From: Lepidodermella squamata
Taxonomy: Eukaryota > Gastrotricha
Assembly: GCA_047495785.1 (NCBI GenBank)
Contig: JBLDXI010000066.1
Location: 1 to 64,000, forward strand
Length of the DNA stretch: 64,000 nucleotides
Direction of reading: 5' to 3'
Both the position numbers and the translations under genes were made by a program. Positions within the stretch are counted from its first letter, which is position 1. Every line of letters begins with the position of its first letter. Below, piece by piece: positions 43,078-54,450 of the stretch. Under the pieces are notes generated by a model. The model did no database searches. It saw only the letters and a list, made by a program, of their open reading frames with translations, and had not been told where the DNA came from.

Positions 43078-46000
43078 ATGAGTGAAGTTATTCGCATTTT
43101 TCTCATCTTGAGCCTAGCAGTCTCAGCCCATACACAAGAGTTCAAGCGATGTTTCTCCCGTTTGAATGACTCTTTCGCAGGTTGTAAAGAGAGTTGTTCA
43201 TTCCTCGAGGAAGTTCAGGCAAGTCATTTATTCATTGTTAGATTTCCTTTTCTAATTTTCACCGAATTCCATAAAGCTCGGGCTCAAGTTGAATTCGTTG
43301 GCGAGTTGCAAATCCGGCGTGAGTTCTTACATTTTCGGCTCATATTTCTTGACTTAAATTTTATTTCAGGACGCTCGAAGCTGCTTCAACTACAAAACCG
43401 TCAACATGCGATGTATCCCGCGTAATCTTGGCTGCGATAAGGACGATGAAGTTTTGGTGAGTGACCTAGATTGCACTTGAAATTCCCACGCCTCGTCTTC
43501 TCCCTGTTGTTACAGACGGCTGAATTCCTCGGAGGCGTCGGAGACTTCGAAAAGCAGTACGATCTGTGCCGATGGACGATTAAAAAATTCTTGGTTTGAA
43601 TTTATATTTTTTTCGTAGCAACGTAGATAATTAGATTTTATCACTAGTTGTAATTCAAATACGCCCTTACTCAAGATGTTAAATTACTTTTGCACGAATA
43701 ATTTTACTAGAAACCGTGACATAATCATGGGAAGATCGGGGGACGGTATAAGGTCGAGTTTGGGGGTAGAGAGGGTAAGGAATGAGACCGATAAGCGTCA
43801 TTTCGGAAAGCGGAAGGATTTTATGGAAAGCCACGGATGGCGGTGGATGGCCGTAGAAAGCCGTGGAAAACAATGGAACTCGCGCGATTTCAATGGAAAG
43901 TCGTGCAATTGTGTGGGCGAGCGGTTGCGCAACCAACTCGCGAGCGAAAGCGCGAATGAGTGCGTGGAATTGTGTGGGCTATAACCACGGGCAGGAGATA
44001 AGTCGATTTCGACGTTTTCCGCGTCGTTTTTAGAACAATGGCGCACATTAAACAATAGCGGGTTATTGTCATATGACACGCATTCAAATGCTGTTTTTTC
44101 CTTCACAATTCGGCGGTTTATAATTTTGCAGTTTTCTCGATTGAAAATTCCATTAAATGCGCCTCTTTTTACTCAACAAAACGATATAAATTTCGTTCAA
44201 ATATTCTAATTTTTGGCCTAATTTTAAGAGCAGTCCTCCAAGCCGCACTGTCATATGTTTTCTTTTACGATATTTCCAATACATATAATATTTAATAGCG
44301 GAATCAAAGGCGCGTGCTATAACTTAGACCTTCCTTTTTTAATTATGACAAATTTTTAGTACTAAAACCGCCGCGAGGCTCGCAAATTGTCCTTTAATTG
44401 GCAAGTTGGCGCGATTGATTTTTAGTGAAAATAAACATTTTGATTTTTCCGACTTTCGTCACATTTTTGGACACCTTACCTTGATAGCACTTCTGTATTA
44501 ATACGCGTAAATGTAGTAATTTTTCCGCTGAATTTTTAGAGACCAAGCCCGTCGTCGCAGCCCTCATGGTTGTTGAAATATGAGGGGCGCGGTAAATCGC
44601 GATTTTCAGCTTATTTTTAGCGTGCCCGCGGCGCTCAACGTTCGCTCACAACTGTCAAATTTAAAACGCATTTCACTGCTTTGTGTTCCACGAAGATATC
44701 ACACTGCCCGGCGTAGAATTTCAAGACGAAGCGAACGAGACTAAGCTCATTGTCGTAGCCCTCGCAGTTTTTTGGCTATAATAGGCGCGGTATAACTTGT
44801 TTCGATCCACCTTAAAATATGCCGCGCGGGAAAAACTGAGATAAAAAACAAACCAAATCATTTGCTGACATTTCGATTAATTAATTCCGCATAATATTTA
44901 ACTGCGCTAATATTTTGCTGTCTTTATTTGCCGAAGTAAACCAGGAATCGAATGAGACTAAGCAAGACCTGCAAGACCTGTAAATTGCGCTGAACTCAGC
45001 GTATTCGAATTGCCTAGAAACCGTTGAAGAAACAATAGGTCAGAAAAATCGACTTTTTGCCCCTCCGGCGCCTTGATCTCTCAAAAAGACCTTTTCATTA
45101 CTAAATCGAGTACGAGTACGAGTACGAGTACGGAATCAATATTAGAAGCTTCCAGCTACAGTGCTCCCGCGGTGTCCACGCGATTGCTCTTATCGAGAGT
45201 TGCTCTTATAGAGGGCTGTTAAAGAGCTAGGGATGAATCATAAGTACGTTGCTAGGTTTTTTTCTCAGTTGCTAGGGCGACGTAGAATTTACTGGTTAGC
45301 CATATCCAAGATTGTAATATTTTCTAGAGGTGGTCTGCAAATGAGCCAAACAATTTCTACAAACAATTAACACACGCGAACAAGTTGCTACGTGTGCGCG
45401 CGTATCTTCCTCTACATTTTACGAGCGAGAACCCCATGTTCAATCGATTCTTCATTGAATGAATTTGCTTTGATTTTATGTATGAATGTTTATGAATCGC
45501 CGGAAAATTCGAAATTCAACATGTATCATTTGCGCTTGCAATTCGGCCACAAATAACCCAAACACCTTTCTGCTAGCTAAGACTACAAATATCATCAAAA
45601 ATAATCAGTTTCCTTGACCAAGTGTGCACGGATAGCAACTCTTCACCGCTCTTTATAATTATTTACGGATTCTGATATTACCTAATTAATATCTAATAAA
45701 TTACGACACGTATCCACTCAATTTTTATATCATCAGATTCGTAAAAATGAGGCGCGTTCAACTAAAATGTCAGTTGATGAGTTGTAAAAATGAGAATCGC
45801 ACAGGATGCTACGGAAAAAATCCCGAATAGATACGTAGTGAGCAACAATAACCCGCTATTGTTTAATGTGCGCCATTGTTCTCAAAACGACGCGGAAAAC
45901 GTCGAACTCGACTTTTCTCCTGCTCGTGGTTATAGCCCACACAATTCCACGCACTCATTCGCGCTTTCGATCGCGCTTTCGTTGGTTGCGCAACCGCTCG

Positions 46001-49000
46001 CCCATACAATTGCACGACTTTCCATAGAAATCGCGCGGGTTCCATCGTTTTCCACGGCTTTCTACGACCTACGACTACCCACGGCCATCCATGGCTTTTC
46101 ATAAAATCCTTCCGCTTTCCGAAATGACGCTTAATTCGATCTCATTCCTAACGGAGAAATTGTTAAATATGTAATTTAGTAATTTCCTCCAGGCAGCTGA
46201 TTATTCTGTTGTTTTTTATTGATCAGAATAGTCCGGCGACAGTTTGTAACCAAAACGGCCAACGAACTTGTATTCCGATCAACGGCCCGTGCCCGAATAA
46301 CGGAGTGAGCTCCTATTGAAGTAAATCATGGAATCATTCGCTTGGTTTGTTTCTTTTTTCGATGCAGGCCAAGATAGGCAGCCATACAACGATGCAACTC
46401 TGCATGGCGCAGGAGAACAGTTGGTTTCATTTAATCAATATTAATAATTTGTAAATCAAATGGAGAATCTTACCTCTATTTTTCATTCTTTGCGGTTTGG
46501 CCTTAATATCTCGAGCCAAGTTTATTCTTCTAACTTGGTGTGATCTTTTTGTACAAATTATGAATCATCACTTTGAAAAAATTCAGCGATGATTCATAAT
46601 TATTAGCTCTTGTTCACACAAAGAAATTCTAAACCAAAATGGGCTTGTTTGTGATTTGTAGCGCTTTTATTCTTTTACCCGACGTTTCGACTGTTATCTC
46701 ATTTTCAAGGGTTCTTTGCATTTATTTATGGATTGTGAATTATGAATTATGTCAAGCTAAAAAACCGAAAAAAACGGAAGTAACTACCCAATTAAAGTAG
46801 ATGTATAACTAGCAAATAATCGTTAACTAGCTAATCGAATCTTTTTGAGTATTGATAGAGGGCTCCTTCTCTTTGAATATACCCAGAATGATTCGATTCG
46901 CACAATTAAAGTATGCGTAATATTTTTTTGCATCGCATTTTTTCAATAACTTCATAACCATCCCGTCTGATCCCGTCTGCCGTAAACTTTCCTCAAATTT
47001 ATGTTAGAATTGGGTACGAGTGAAAAAATTGATGACGTGAAAAAATTCTCATGGTTATGAAGTTATTGAAAAAATGCGATGCAAAAAAAAATATTACGCA
47101 TACGTTATTTACTAGTTAAAAAATCTACCTAGATTCGGTAGTATGATTTTAGCTTGAAATAATTCAAAATGCAATCCCAAATGCGAAGGAACCTTGAAAA
47201 TGGCAGTCGAAACGTCGGGGAAAACAATAATAGCGCTACAACTTACAAACAAGCTTATTAAGAAACGTCTTCTTATTTGTATGTTACAGTTGTCCAGAAC
47301 AATTCCGATTTTGTGCCCTTCAATCGATGCTTCCTGAAAAGCGACCGGTCGTTCGTCGGCTGCCAGTCGACGCCTTGCGATGCAGCCTCAATGACTAAGG
47401 TTAAGTCTCTTGTAGATATTGGAAATACGTTTTTAACGATTCCTGCCTTTATTTTCAGTCTTACAGTGACGGAACGTACATTGACAGATTCCACTGCGTC
47501 GCAGGCGTTCGTTTTTTGAAGTGCTTTCTTTTTAGAAAAGTAATTTTGAAATACACACAGCCTGCGGCACTATGCTCGGCGTCTGGTGCAATGGTTTGCC
47601 GAAATACGTGCCCGTCCCCTATGACACTGGTAAGCTGAACCTTTATCAGAGTTTTTTCAAAGCAATATTTGATGGCCAGCTTGGAGAGATCATTTTGTCG
47701 GCTACATGATGTTGCATCTGTTTAATTAATTAGGCTCGGCATAAAATTTACTGGGTCATTCGTAGTTCGTGGCAATTGTTCGGCTAATTTGTTCGCATCA
47801 GTCTAACTTTGTTTTATCAGACAAATCATCCGACATTAATGCTTGCGATATGATAATCATTGAGTTATATTTTTCAGGTAACGACTTTCCGGGCGAAATC
47901 AGACTTTGCCGGCAACTATGCTGACTGCTTGCAATCTCAGGTCCCTCGGGTAATAACTTTCTCTCCTTCTTTTCGCATCGCCCCAAACTCTCCACTTCCA
48001 ACATGTGAGAACCTTGACTTTCAGCACTTAAAACGATGTCTCATTTCAAATCGAAAACCATACATATTAATTATTAATTAGATAACATACAAGAACCAAG
48101 ATGTATTTTCCAACTACATATTTTCAATTTATAGTGCGAAAACTGCTCAGGCGTCCATCAACAATGCCTGACTCCCAATTCGTGCACCTGCAAGCCGGGA
48201 TGGACTGGCACCGGCTGCAATAATTGTGAGCCTTTTTCTGTTTTTCTCCCTGAAAGCTTTCACCCACACGTTTGTGTTCAAATTTCAGCCTTGTGCAGCA
48301 GCGAGTGCTCAGGCGCCAATCAAGATTGCGTGGGTTTCAACGTTTGCAGTTGCAAAACGGGATGGACTGGCACCGACTGCAATACAGGTGAGCCTATCGG
48401 TGTTACGGCTTGGAAAATTCCCTCATGAGGTGTGTGTTCAAATGTCAGCCATGTGCGACAACTGCACGGGCATCCATCAACAATGCCTGACTCCCAATTC
48501 GTGTACATGCAAGCCGGGATGGAGTGGCACGGGCTGCTATATTTGTGAGCTTTTTCTGTTTTTTAGCGTGGAAGCTTCCACTTTACATTTTTCGCTAAAA
48601 TTTCAGCCTTGTGCAACAACTGCACAGGCGCCAAGCAAGATTGCGTGGGTTTCAACGTTTGCGGTTGCAAAACGGGATGGACTGGCACCGACTGCAATAC
48701 AGGTGAGCCTATCGGTGTTATGGCCTGGTAGCTTCCACCTTAAGCCTGTTCAAATTACAGCCATGTGCGACAACTGCTCAGGCGTCCATCAACAATGCCT
48801 GACTCCCAATTCGTGCACCTGCAAGCCGGGATGGACTGGCACCGGCTGCAATAATTGTGAGCCTTTTTCTGTTTTTCTCCCTGAAAGCTTTCACCCACAC
48901 GTTTGTGTTCAAATTTCAGCCTTGTGCAGCAGCGAGTGCTCAGGCGCCAATCAAGATTGCGTGGGTTTCAACGTTTGCAGTTGCAAAACGGGATGGACTG

Positions 49001-50121
49001 GCACCGACTGCAATACAGGTGAGCCTATCGGTGTTACGGCTTGGAAAATTCCCTCATTAGGTGTGTGTTCAAATGTCAGCCATGTGCGACAACTGCACGG
49101 GCATCCATCAACAATGCCTGACTCCCAATTCGTGTACATGCAAGCCGGGATGGAGTGGCACGGGCTGCTATATTTGTGAGCTTTTTCTGTTATTTAGCGT
49201 GGAAGCTTCCACTTTACATTTTTCGCTAAAATTTCAGCCTTGTGCAACAACTGCACAGGCGCCAAGCAAGATTGCGTGGGTTTCAACGTTTGCGGTTGCA
49301 AAACGGGATGGACTGGCACCGACTGCAATACAGGTGAGCCTATCGGTGTTATGGCCTGGTAGCTTCCACCTTAAGCCTGTTCAAATTACAGCCATGTGCG
49401 ACAACTGCTCAGGCGTCCATCAACAATGCCTGACTCCCAATTCGTGCACCTGCAAGCCGGGATGGACTGGCACCGGCTGCAATAATTGTGAGCCTTTTTC
49501 TGTTTTTCTCCCTGAAAGCTTTCACCCACACGTTTGTGTTCAAATTTCAGCCTTGTGCAGCAGCGAGTGCTCAGGCGCCAATCAAGATTGCGTGGGTTTC
49601 AACGTTTGCAGTTGCAAAACGGGATGGACTGGCACCGACTGCAATACAGGTGAGCCTATCGGTGTTACGGCTTGGAAAATTCCCTCATGAGGTGTGTGTT
49701 CAAATGTCAGCCATGTGCGACAACTGCACGGGCATCCATCAACAATGCCTGACTCCCAATTCGTGTACATGCAAGCCGGGATGGAGTGGCACGGGCTGCT
49801 ATATTTGTGAGCTTTTTCTGTTTTTTAGCGTGGAAGCTTCCACTTTACATTTTTCGCTAAAAATTTCAGCCTTGTGCAACAACTGCACAGGCGCCAATCA
49901 AGATTGCGTGGGTTTCAACGTTTGCAGTTGCAAAACGGGATGGACTGGCACCGACTGCAATACAGGTGAGCCTATCGGTGTTATGGCCTGGTAGCTTCCA
50001 CCTTAAGCCTGTTCAAATTACAGCCATGTGCGACAACTGCTCAGGCGTCCATCAACAATGCCTGACTCCCAATTCGTGTACATGCAAGCCGGGATGGACC
50101 GGGAATGACTGCAATACACCC
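43078..50121 (+). CDS. Secreted Cys-rich protein with 13 EGF-like exons (gene B)
   Basis: The non-EGF part uses 43078-43218, 43277-43318, 43370-43456, 43516-43593, 46227-46304, 46368-46419, 47290-47399, 47459-47506, 47561-47629 and 47878-47949, each the same length as its partner in gene A. Thirteen EGF-like exons follow: 48135-48225, 48289-48387, 48449-48544, 48607-48702, 48761-48856, 48920-49018, 49080-49175, 49238-49333, 49392-49487, 49551-49649, 49711-49806, 49870-49965 and 50024-50121. All internal EGF boundaries are phase 1, so exons can be added without a frameshift. Each module reads C..C.....C....C.C..GW.G..C. About 677 residues are accounted for; no terminal exon was found, and a MITE sits 25 bases past the last donor. 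A signal peptide leads (start MSEVIRIFLILSLAVSA). The first intron is GC-AG, as in gene A. The fourth and sixth introns hold large inverted-repeat elements. Confidence 0.78.
43775..46152. mobile_element. Foldback-type element with about 300-base terminal inverted repeats
   Basis: 43775-44069 and 45845-46152 are inverted copies, including GCGTCATTTCGGAAAGCGGAAGG and AACAATAGCGGGTTATTGT (the shared runs are interrupted by small differences). The 1.8 kb core has no convincing coding sequence. It contains a CAGTGCTCCC repeat end near 45160 and a short GTACGA tandem at 45110-45132. It sits in the fourth intron of gene B and is absent from gene A. Confidence 0.85.
46644..47254. mobile_element. Inverted-repeat element in an intron of gene B
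   Basis: The left arm starts GCTTGTTTGTGATTTGTAG and its inverted match ends at 47254. Inside both arms lie GACGTTTCGACTG and (A/C)TTTTCAAGG. A second small element (46909-47105) is nested within it. Gene A lacks this insertion. Confidence 0.75.
46909..47105. mobile_element. Nested TA-flanked MITE, 197 bases
   Basis: Its left end AAGTATGCGTAATATTTTTT pairs with the inverted right end, and both ends are flanked by TA. The arms continue through GCATCGCATTTTTTCAATAAC. The same end sequence is found on the larger element at 50949-51696. Confidence 0.8.
48226..50121 (+). repeat. Three tandem copies of a 631-base, four-exon EGF unit
   Basis: Units run 48226-48856, 48857-49487 and 49488-50121. Introns (about 57-64 bases) and exons are nearly identical between units; I see only a few substitutions and one extra A (49861-49869) in unit 3. 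Unit 3's third exon reads GANQDC where units 1 and 2 read GAKQDC, and its last exon ends in a diverged donor (ACACCC/GTAAGA). Confidence 0.95.
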
Positions 50122-50145
50122 GTAAGAGTAAATATTTAGAATGAC

Positions 50146-50593
50146 CCAGACCGGCATCAACAAATCCAAACAAAGGGGTGAAATCGATTTGTACGGAGTT
50201 CTTCAGCTTTCACGTTTTTAAAAGCCGAACAACACCGAAAACTGCGGTTGGAATTTGTGTTCGGTGTTGCTCGGGTATGCTTGCGGTTTGCAATGTAAAA
50301 TCCAGCATATAAATTAAATAAACCTGGCAGGCTGTAGGATTTGAACCATCTATCCCGCAATCCACACGCAGCCTCTGTCAACATTCAACATTGTGCAACC
50401 TTCTTTCTTGGAATGAGTTTCCGATTTCCTTTTAGGGATTTTACATTGCAAACCGCAAGCATACCCGAGCAACACCGAACACAAATTCAAACCGAAGTTT
50501 TCGGTGTTGTTCGGCTTTTAAAAACGTGAAAGCTGAAGAACTCCGTACAAATCGATTTCACCCCTTTGTTTGGATTTGAAGATGCCGGTCTGG
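50146..50593. mobile_element. MITE with about 150-base inverted repeats and a tRNA-like loop
   Basis: CCAGACCGGCATC at 50146 is inverted at 50581-50593. The arms continue through GGTGAAATCGATTTGTACGG and AACACCGAA. The loop (about 50325-50380) has a tRNA-like B box, GGTTCAAATCC on the minus strand. It inserted just past the last recognised EGF donor of gene B. Confidence 0.85.
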
Positions 50594-50721
50594 AGACCTA
50601 TTTTAAAAGAACCTTTTGAGTCTTTATGAACCCCTTCTTGAAGACTTACATCGGCTTGTGTCATAGCGGTGATGGATTTTTTCCATTCCCAACAAAATGG
50701 CCTCAGTGTGCAGTGACTTTG

Positions 50722-50870
50722 ATTTGATTTGATTTGATTTCTTCAGTAAATCACAGGTCTTGTTAAATCGATCATTTCAATTCAAATCACCCAAAAATCC
50801 ATGGTAAATCAATCAAATCAAATCATCAGACCAGTCTAAATCAAATCAAATCAAATCTTTCGTCCAGCGA
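50722..50870. repeat. Pentanucleotide GATTT/AAATC arrays, left group
   Basis: GATTTGATTTGATTT on the plus strand at about 50731-50750 and AAATCAAATCAAATC at about 50838-50859: opposite orientations separated by looser copies. Confidence 0.75.
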
Positions 50871-50948
50871 AATTTGAAGTATAAGGGCACATTTCTAGAT
50901 ATTCTTTCACATTTTAAGGTTGGTTATGGCAGAATGAGTCTAAAAGTA

Positions 50949-51696
50949 AAGTATGCGCAAACATTTTTTGCCTCGCTTTTTTTAATAACTTTTCAACCGT
51001 AAGTGATGCGAAGACGCGGTTTTGAGCAAATTAAAGACCAGGTGTGGTCTGATTATTCCCTAAGAGCTTGTTTCGAAAAGATGTACCTCAAAAAATTTGT
51101 GCGAGAATTGCTTTTCGCCATTTTTCATACTTTTTTCATTTTTGAAAAATGAAATTTTTCCATCCGATGTGGCCTGAGTTGATTGTATCTCTTGCCAGAG
51201 GCTTCAGGTTTTGTTGACAGATGGTCTGTGATGGATCCAAGTCACGGATTCCCGAAGCAAACATTGCGCGACTCTCCGAAGCTCGAGGTTTCATTAAATT
51301 GGCACGGATCAATCAAAAATTCCGCAAAATCATTTCCGATCGCGGTTGGTGGATAAGACCTTTTCTGAGGGCGTTAATTCAAATTTCCCTGTTGACGGCG
51401 CGTTATTGACCTAATTCCCAGCTAAGAAAAAATTCCAAAATAAAGCCTTTTCAAAGGGGGATACCATTCAACCTCAAATCCTGTAAATTCTCATTTTTCA
51501 AAAATGAGAATTTTTCAAAAAATCGCTGTTTGCATTTTGGTCATCAATTTTCTCTCTCAAATCCCATTCTACTGAAAATTTGAGGGAAGATTACCCCACA
51601 CTGGATCTATCGACTGGCGAAAACCGCATTAAAAAATCCCTCATGGTTACGGAGTTATTCAAAAAAAGCGAGGCAAAAAAATGTTTGCGCATACTT
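50949..51696. mobile_element. TA-flanked inverted-repeat element, about 750 bases
   Basis: Ends AAGTATGCGCAAACATTTTT and its inverted copy, flanked by TA (50947-50948 and 51697-51698), with arms continuing through GCCTCGCTTTTTT. This is the same family as the small MITE at 46909. A second inverted pair around AAAAATGAGAATTTTTC lies inside. TA flanks suggest the Tc1/mariner superfamily. No transposase is present. Confidence 0.8.
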
Positions 51697-51814
51697 TAGT
51701 CAAATTGCTCCAGAAATTGGAAAACAGGTGTTTTCGAGGCAAATGTGAGTTCTAATGTTTAGCAACAGGGGGAGTCCTGAGAGTGTTGAATACTCTAAAT
51801 CATTGTAAATCAAG

Positions 51815-51920
51815 GGGGCTAAATCATTTGCAAATCAAATCATCTTGAAATTGTTTAAATCAAATAATCAAAAAATGGCCTAAATCAAATCAAATCACAA
51901 TCAAATCAAATCAAATCAAA
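51815..51920. repeat. AAATC arrays, right group
   Basis: AAATCAAATCAAATC-type runs near 51885-51918 and looser copies from 51815. With the left group they enclose the TA-flanked element. Confidence 0.7.
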
Positions 51921-52944
51921 GTCTCTGTCAGTGTGTTCTCAATGCTCAATCTCAATGTTATACTCCAATCGTTGATCAGGGATTCAATAAGTGACGCTTA
52001 TTTTATTATTGCGCTAATCGCTCATTATATGAATCGTTTAACGCGCTACATGAGTGCTCGAAATGTGTCGTACCCGGGTATTGAACCCGGGCTGCCTTTC
52101 TGATAAGGCACGGCCCTAATTACAGCCAAATGCTTCAGGGCACTCCTTAGGCTTTACTCCAAAGGACCCTGCCCTGACTCTATGGTCTAACCAGCTCCGG
52201 TAAATGCTAAAAGCCAAGTAACTAAAAAAAATATTTTTTAGAAAAATCTCAAACTTCATGCGATTTCAGAAAAGTACTGGTTCTGGAATAGGACTTTATG
52301 AATCCATGCAACTCATAGGCATATTCACACTTTCTTTTGCCTAATTAAGGAGATGACATTTTTTTGCAATAACACCATAACTAGTGAGTTTTCTGCTCAG
52401 AATTGCTGAGAGTTCGAAGAATTTTAAAAACGTGCGAACATATCGGGCGATTAATGAGCACCAGCAATAAACTTAGTGTTTTTCTGTGTTTTCTTGATGA
52501 ACAGCAGTCAGCACGACAAAAAACAAGGCAATCTTGTCTAAACACCAGCCAGCAGCAAAAAATTGAAAGCTCGGGCGTAAACACCTGAACGATTAAGCCT
52601 GGAAGCTCTAGAGGTTTCTCTCTCATCTTTAAGAAACAACAAAAAAAACGACGTTCGTCTCATATTTAATCTTACGAATCTAAACAATTACAAAATTACG
52701 TTGTTTGACAATGGGCCCAATATTCTCGCCACCTAAGAATAGGGCTGTTTTAATTTTATTCAATTTCCTCTACTCATCGAAAACTGCCCAACTCCGGTCT
52801 GGGAAATCATTATATCGAATCTAAAATTGTTCTAACAAATTCTTTTATGATTTTAAATTTTAAAGTTCATGAAGCTAATGGTTTGTAATCTTGTAACATG
52901 TAAACACCATGCTTTGAATTCTATTACCATTTTTATAACTACAG
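51921..52944. other. Intergenic region before the block B lectin gene
   Basis: Bases 51990-52040 match the downstream flank of gene A (24420-24470). A tRNA-like sequence lies at 52066-52138. The missing first exon of the lectin gene may lie here; I could not place it. Confidence 0.45.
52066..52138 (-). other. Degenerate tRNA-like sequence
   Basis: On the minus strand a perfect T-arm (CCGGG TTCAATA CCCGG) and an anticodon-like stem (TGCCT / AGGCA) are present. The D-arm and acceptor stem do not pair well. It is probably a tRNA pseudogene or SINE head. Confidence 0.4.
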
Positions 52945-54009
52945 ACAGGAAAATCCTATTTCTTATCGTCGCTCAAAGTCGGGTACTTCCAGCAGCAAGT
53001 GAAGGCGTGTGAGACGGACGGCGGTCGCCTGGCGACAATTTTCACAGCGGCAGACTTAGATACAGCTGCGCAGGCTGTACCTGCCGCAGCGTTCGTCGGG
53101 TTAATGGCTGACTTCAGGTGGGACGACGATAACAGCCTCATCCCAATCGTCTCGCCGTTGTGGGGAATCAATAGCCTAGTCGGCAACGGCAATTGTGAGT
53201 TTGATGGGCTGCTATATTTCGAGCTTGAAATTCCTAGAAACTAGGATCTAGAATAGGAGAATTTAGAATGTATTGCATGTATATGAATCGATGGAGCACT
53301 ACATCCGCGCGTCGACTGAATAATTGGGCCTTTGGTTAAAAAAACCATTTCCCAATATGCATTTCAAATGTCAAACATTCCAGTGATTTTGAAAATTCGC
53401 AGGCTAGAATAATCTTTTTTCGCCTGTTTTAGTTATAGAAGCTTTGATTCATTGGTAACTTATGTAATTCCAGGTCTTATTATCGATATGCAAGGTCTGC
53501 ATGATCGGGATTGTGAGCAGTCTGATTATCAGACTTATGGGCTTTGCGGTGGCGCTGTGAGTTTTAGCCCACGACTCATCTTCTTGAATAACCCCATGAA
53601 TGAATATATTTTTGTTTCAGACATTAGCTGACATGGAACTTTCAGCTTCAATCGGCACTAGGGATGACATGATTCAATATTGCCAAGATCGTAGCAAATC
53701 GCTTGTTGTAATCAAGGATCAAGCAACATTTGCCGCCGCGAAAGCCAAAGTGAATACAAACGGCCTTGAAGCATTTATCGGGGCTCGAAGGCGCAATACG
53801 GCTGATCATACTTGGATAACCGGCCAGCCATTCAACCACTCGATCTTCGATTTCTCGGAAGCGACCGACATGAACAAGCAATGTGAGGCAATCGAGTTAT
53901 AAGTTTATGCAATTTTTCAAATTTGTTTGTAGGCGCGGCTATATCCGGCGGTTCATTCACTCCATTTTATTGCTCTGCCGGCGTGCCTGGCTTATGCGAG
54001 AGTATTTGA
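52945..54009 (+). CDS. Protein with two tandem C-type lectin-like domains (block B)
   Basis: Exons 52945-53194, 53474-53556, 53621-53882 and 53933-54009 join in phase and end in TGA. This is the same architecture as the gene at 25715. The first domain has ACETDGGRLATIF, FVGLMADFRWDDD and YQTYGLC; the second has YCQDRSKSLVVIKD, WITGQPFNHS and YCSAGVPGLCESI. The short second exon has three extra codons relative to block A (EQS near the DRDC motif). All exons are open, so this copy looks functional, apart from the unidentified signal-peptide exon. Confidence 0.82.
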
Positions 54010-54161
54010 GTTTTCGGATACACCGCACGATTCTATGAACAATTAATGACACTGAAGTGAACCTGGTTGACTGATATCTATTCATATGATTTCCTGAATC
54101 AAAGACAGGATTGCAAAATCAATTTATTCTGAGAACCACATACTTATTGCTCAAATTCTTG

Positions 54162-54167
54162 AATAAA
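54162..54167 (+). terminator. Poly(A) signal of the block B lectin gene
   Basis: AATAAA in AATAAATCATAATGTGGC, homologous to the signals at 27075 and 29364. Confidence 0.6.
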
Positions 54168-54383
54168 TCATAATGTGGCATGTATCGCAGAAAATAAATT
54201 AATTGAAAATATGTGTACACTGAGCATTTCAATGAAAGCAGCATAGAAAGTGTGAAGTATTTTGATAATTAAAAAATTCATTTGCAGATAGGAAGATTTA
54301 TTCAAAGAAAATATTTCACCGCTAATTTAAATTTAAATTTTGAATTTTCTAAGAATTATGATAAATTTTCGAATTTTTTTGAA

Positions 54384-54450
54384 AACTTACCAAATTTGCT
54401 GCAGCAAGCCTTGTCGGAGCACACGAGCCGCGAATTAGCCTCTAACGGTT
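54384..54450 (-). pseudogene. Remnant of a hevein-like gene's first exon (block B)
   Basis: On the minus strand, the bases encoding DKACCSKFG followed by a GTAAGTTT donor match the first exon of the intact gene at 29711-30324. The signal-peptide part is gone and about 16 bases are deleted inside. No second or third exon is found at the expected place. Flanking sequence on both sides also matches block A. Confidence 0.7.

Noticed and set aside
43676-44106. ORFs on both strands in the foldback element's left arm
   Set aside because: They are mirrored in the right arm and arise from the inverted repeat; composition is arginine/serine-rich noise without a family match.
48320-49770. Repeated 62-residue minus-strand ORF across the EGF array
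   Set aside because: It is the antisense shadow of the repeated EGF exons; it recurs only because the unit recurs.
48135-50121. CRISPR-like spaced repeats
   Set aside because: Repeats are EGF exons and introns of a eukaryotic gene, with 631-base periodicity and open phase-compatible frames.
50722-51920. Telomere-like or centromeric satellite
   Set aside because: AAATC/GATTT runs are short, change strand and surround a transposon; they do not match known telomere units and are not long enough for a satellite.
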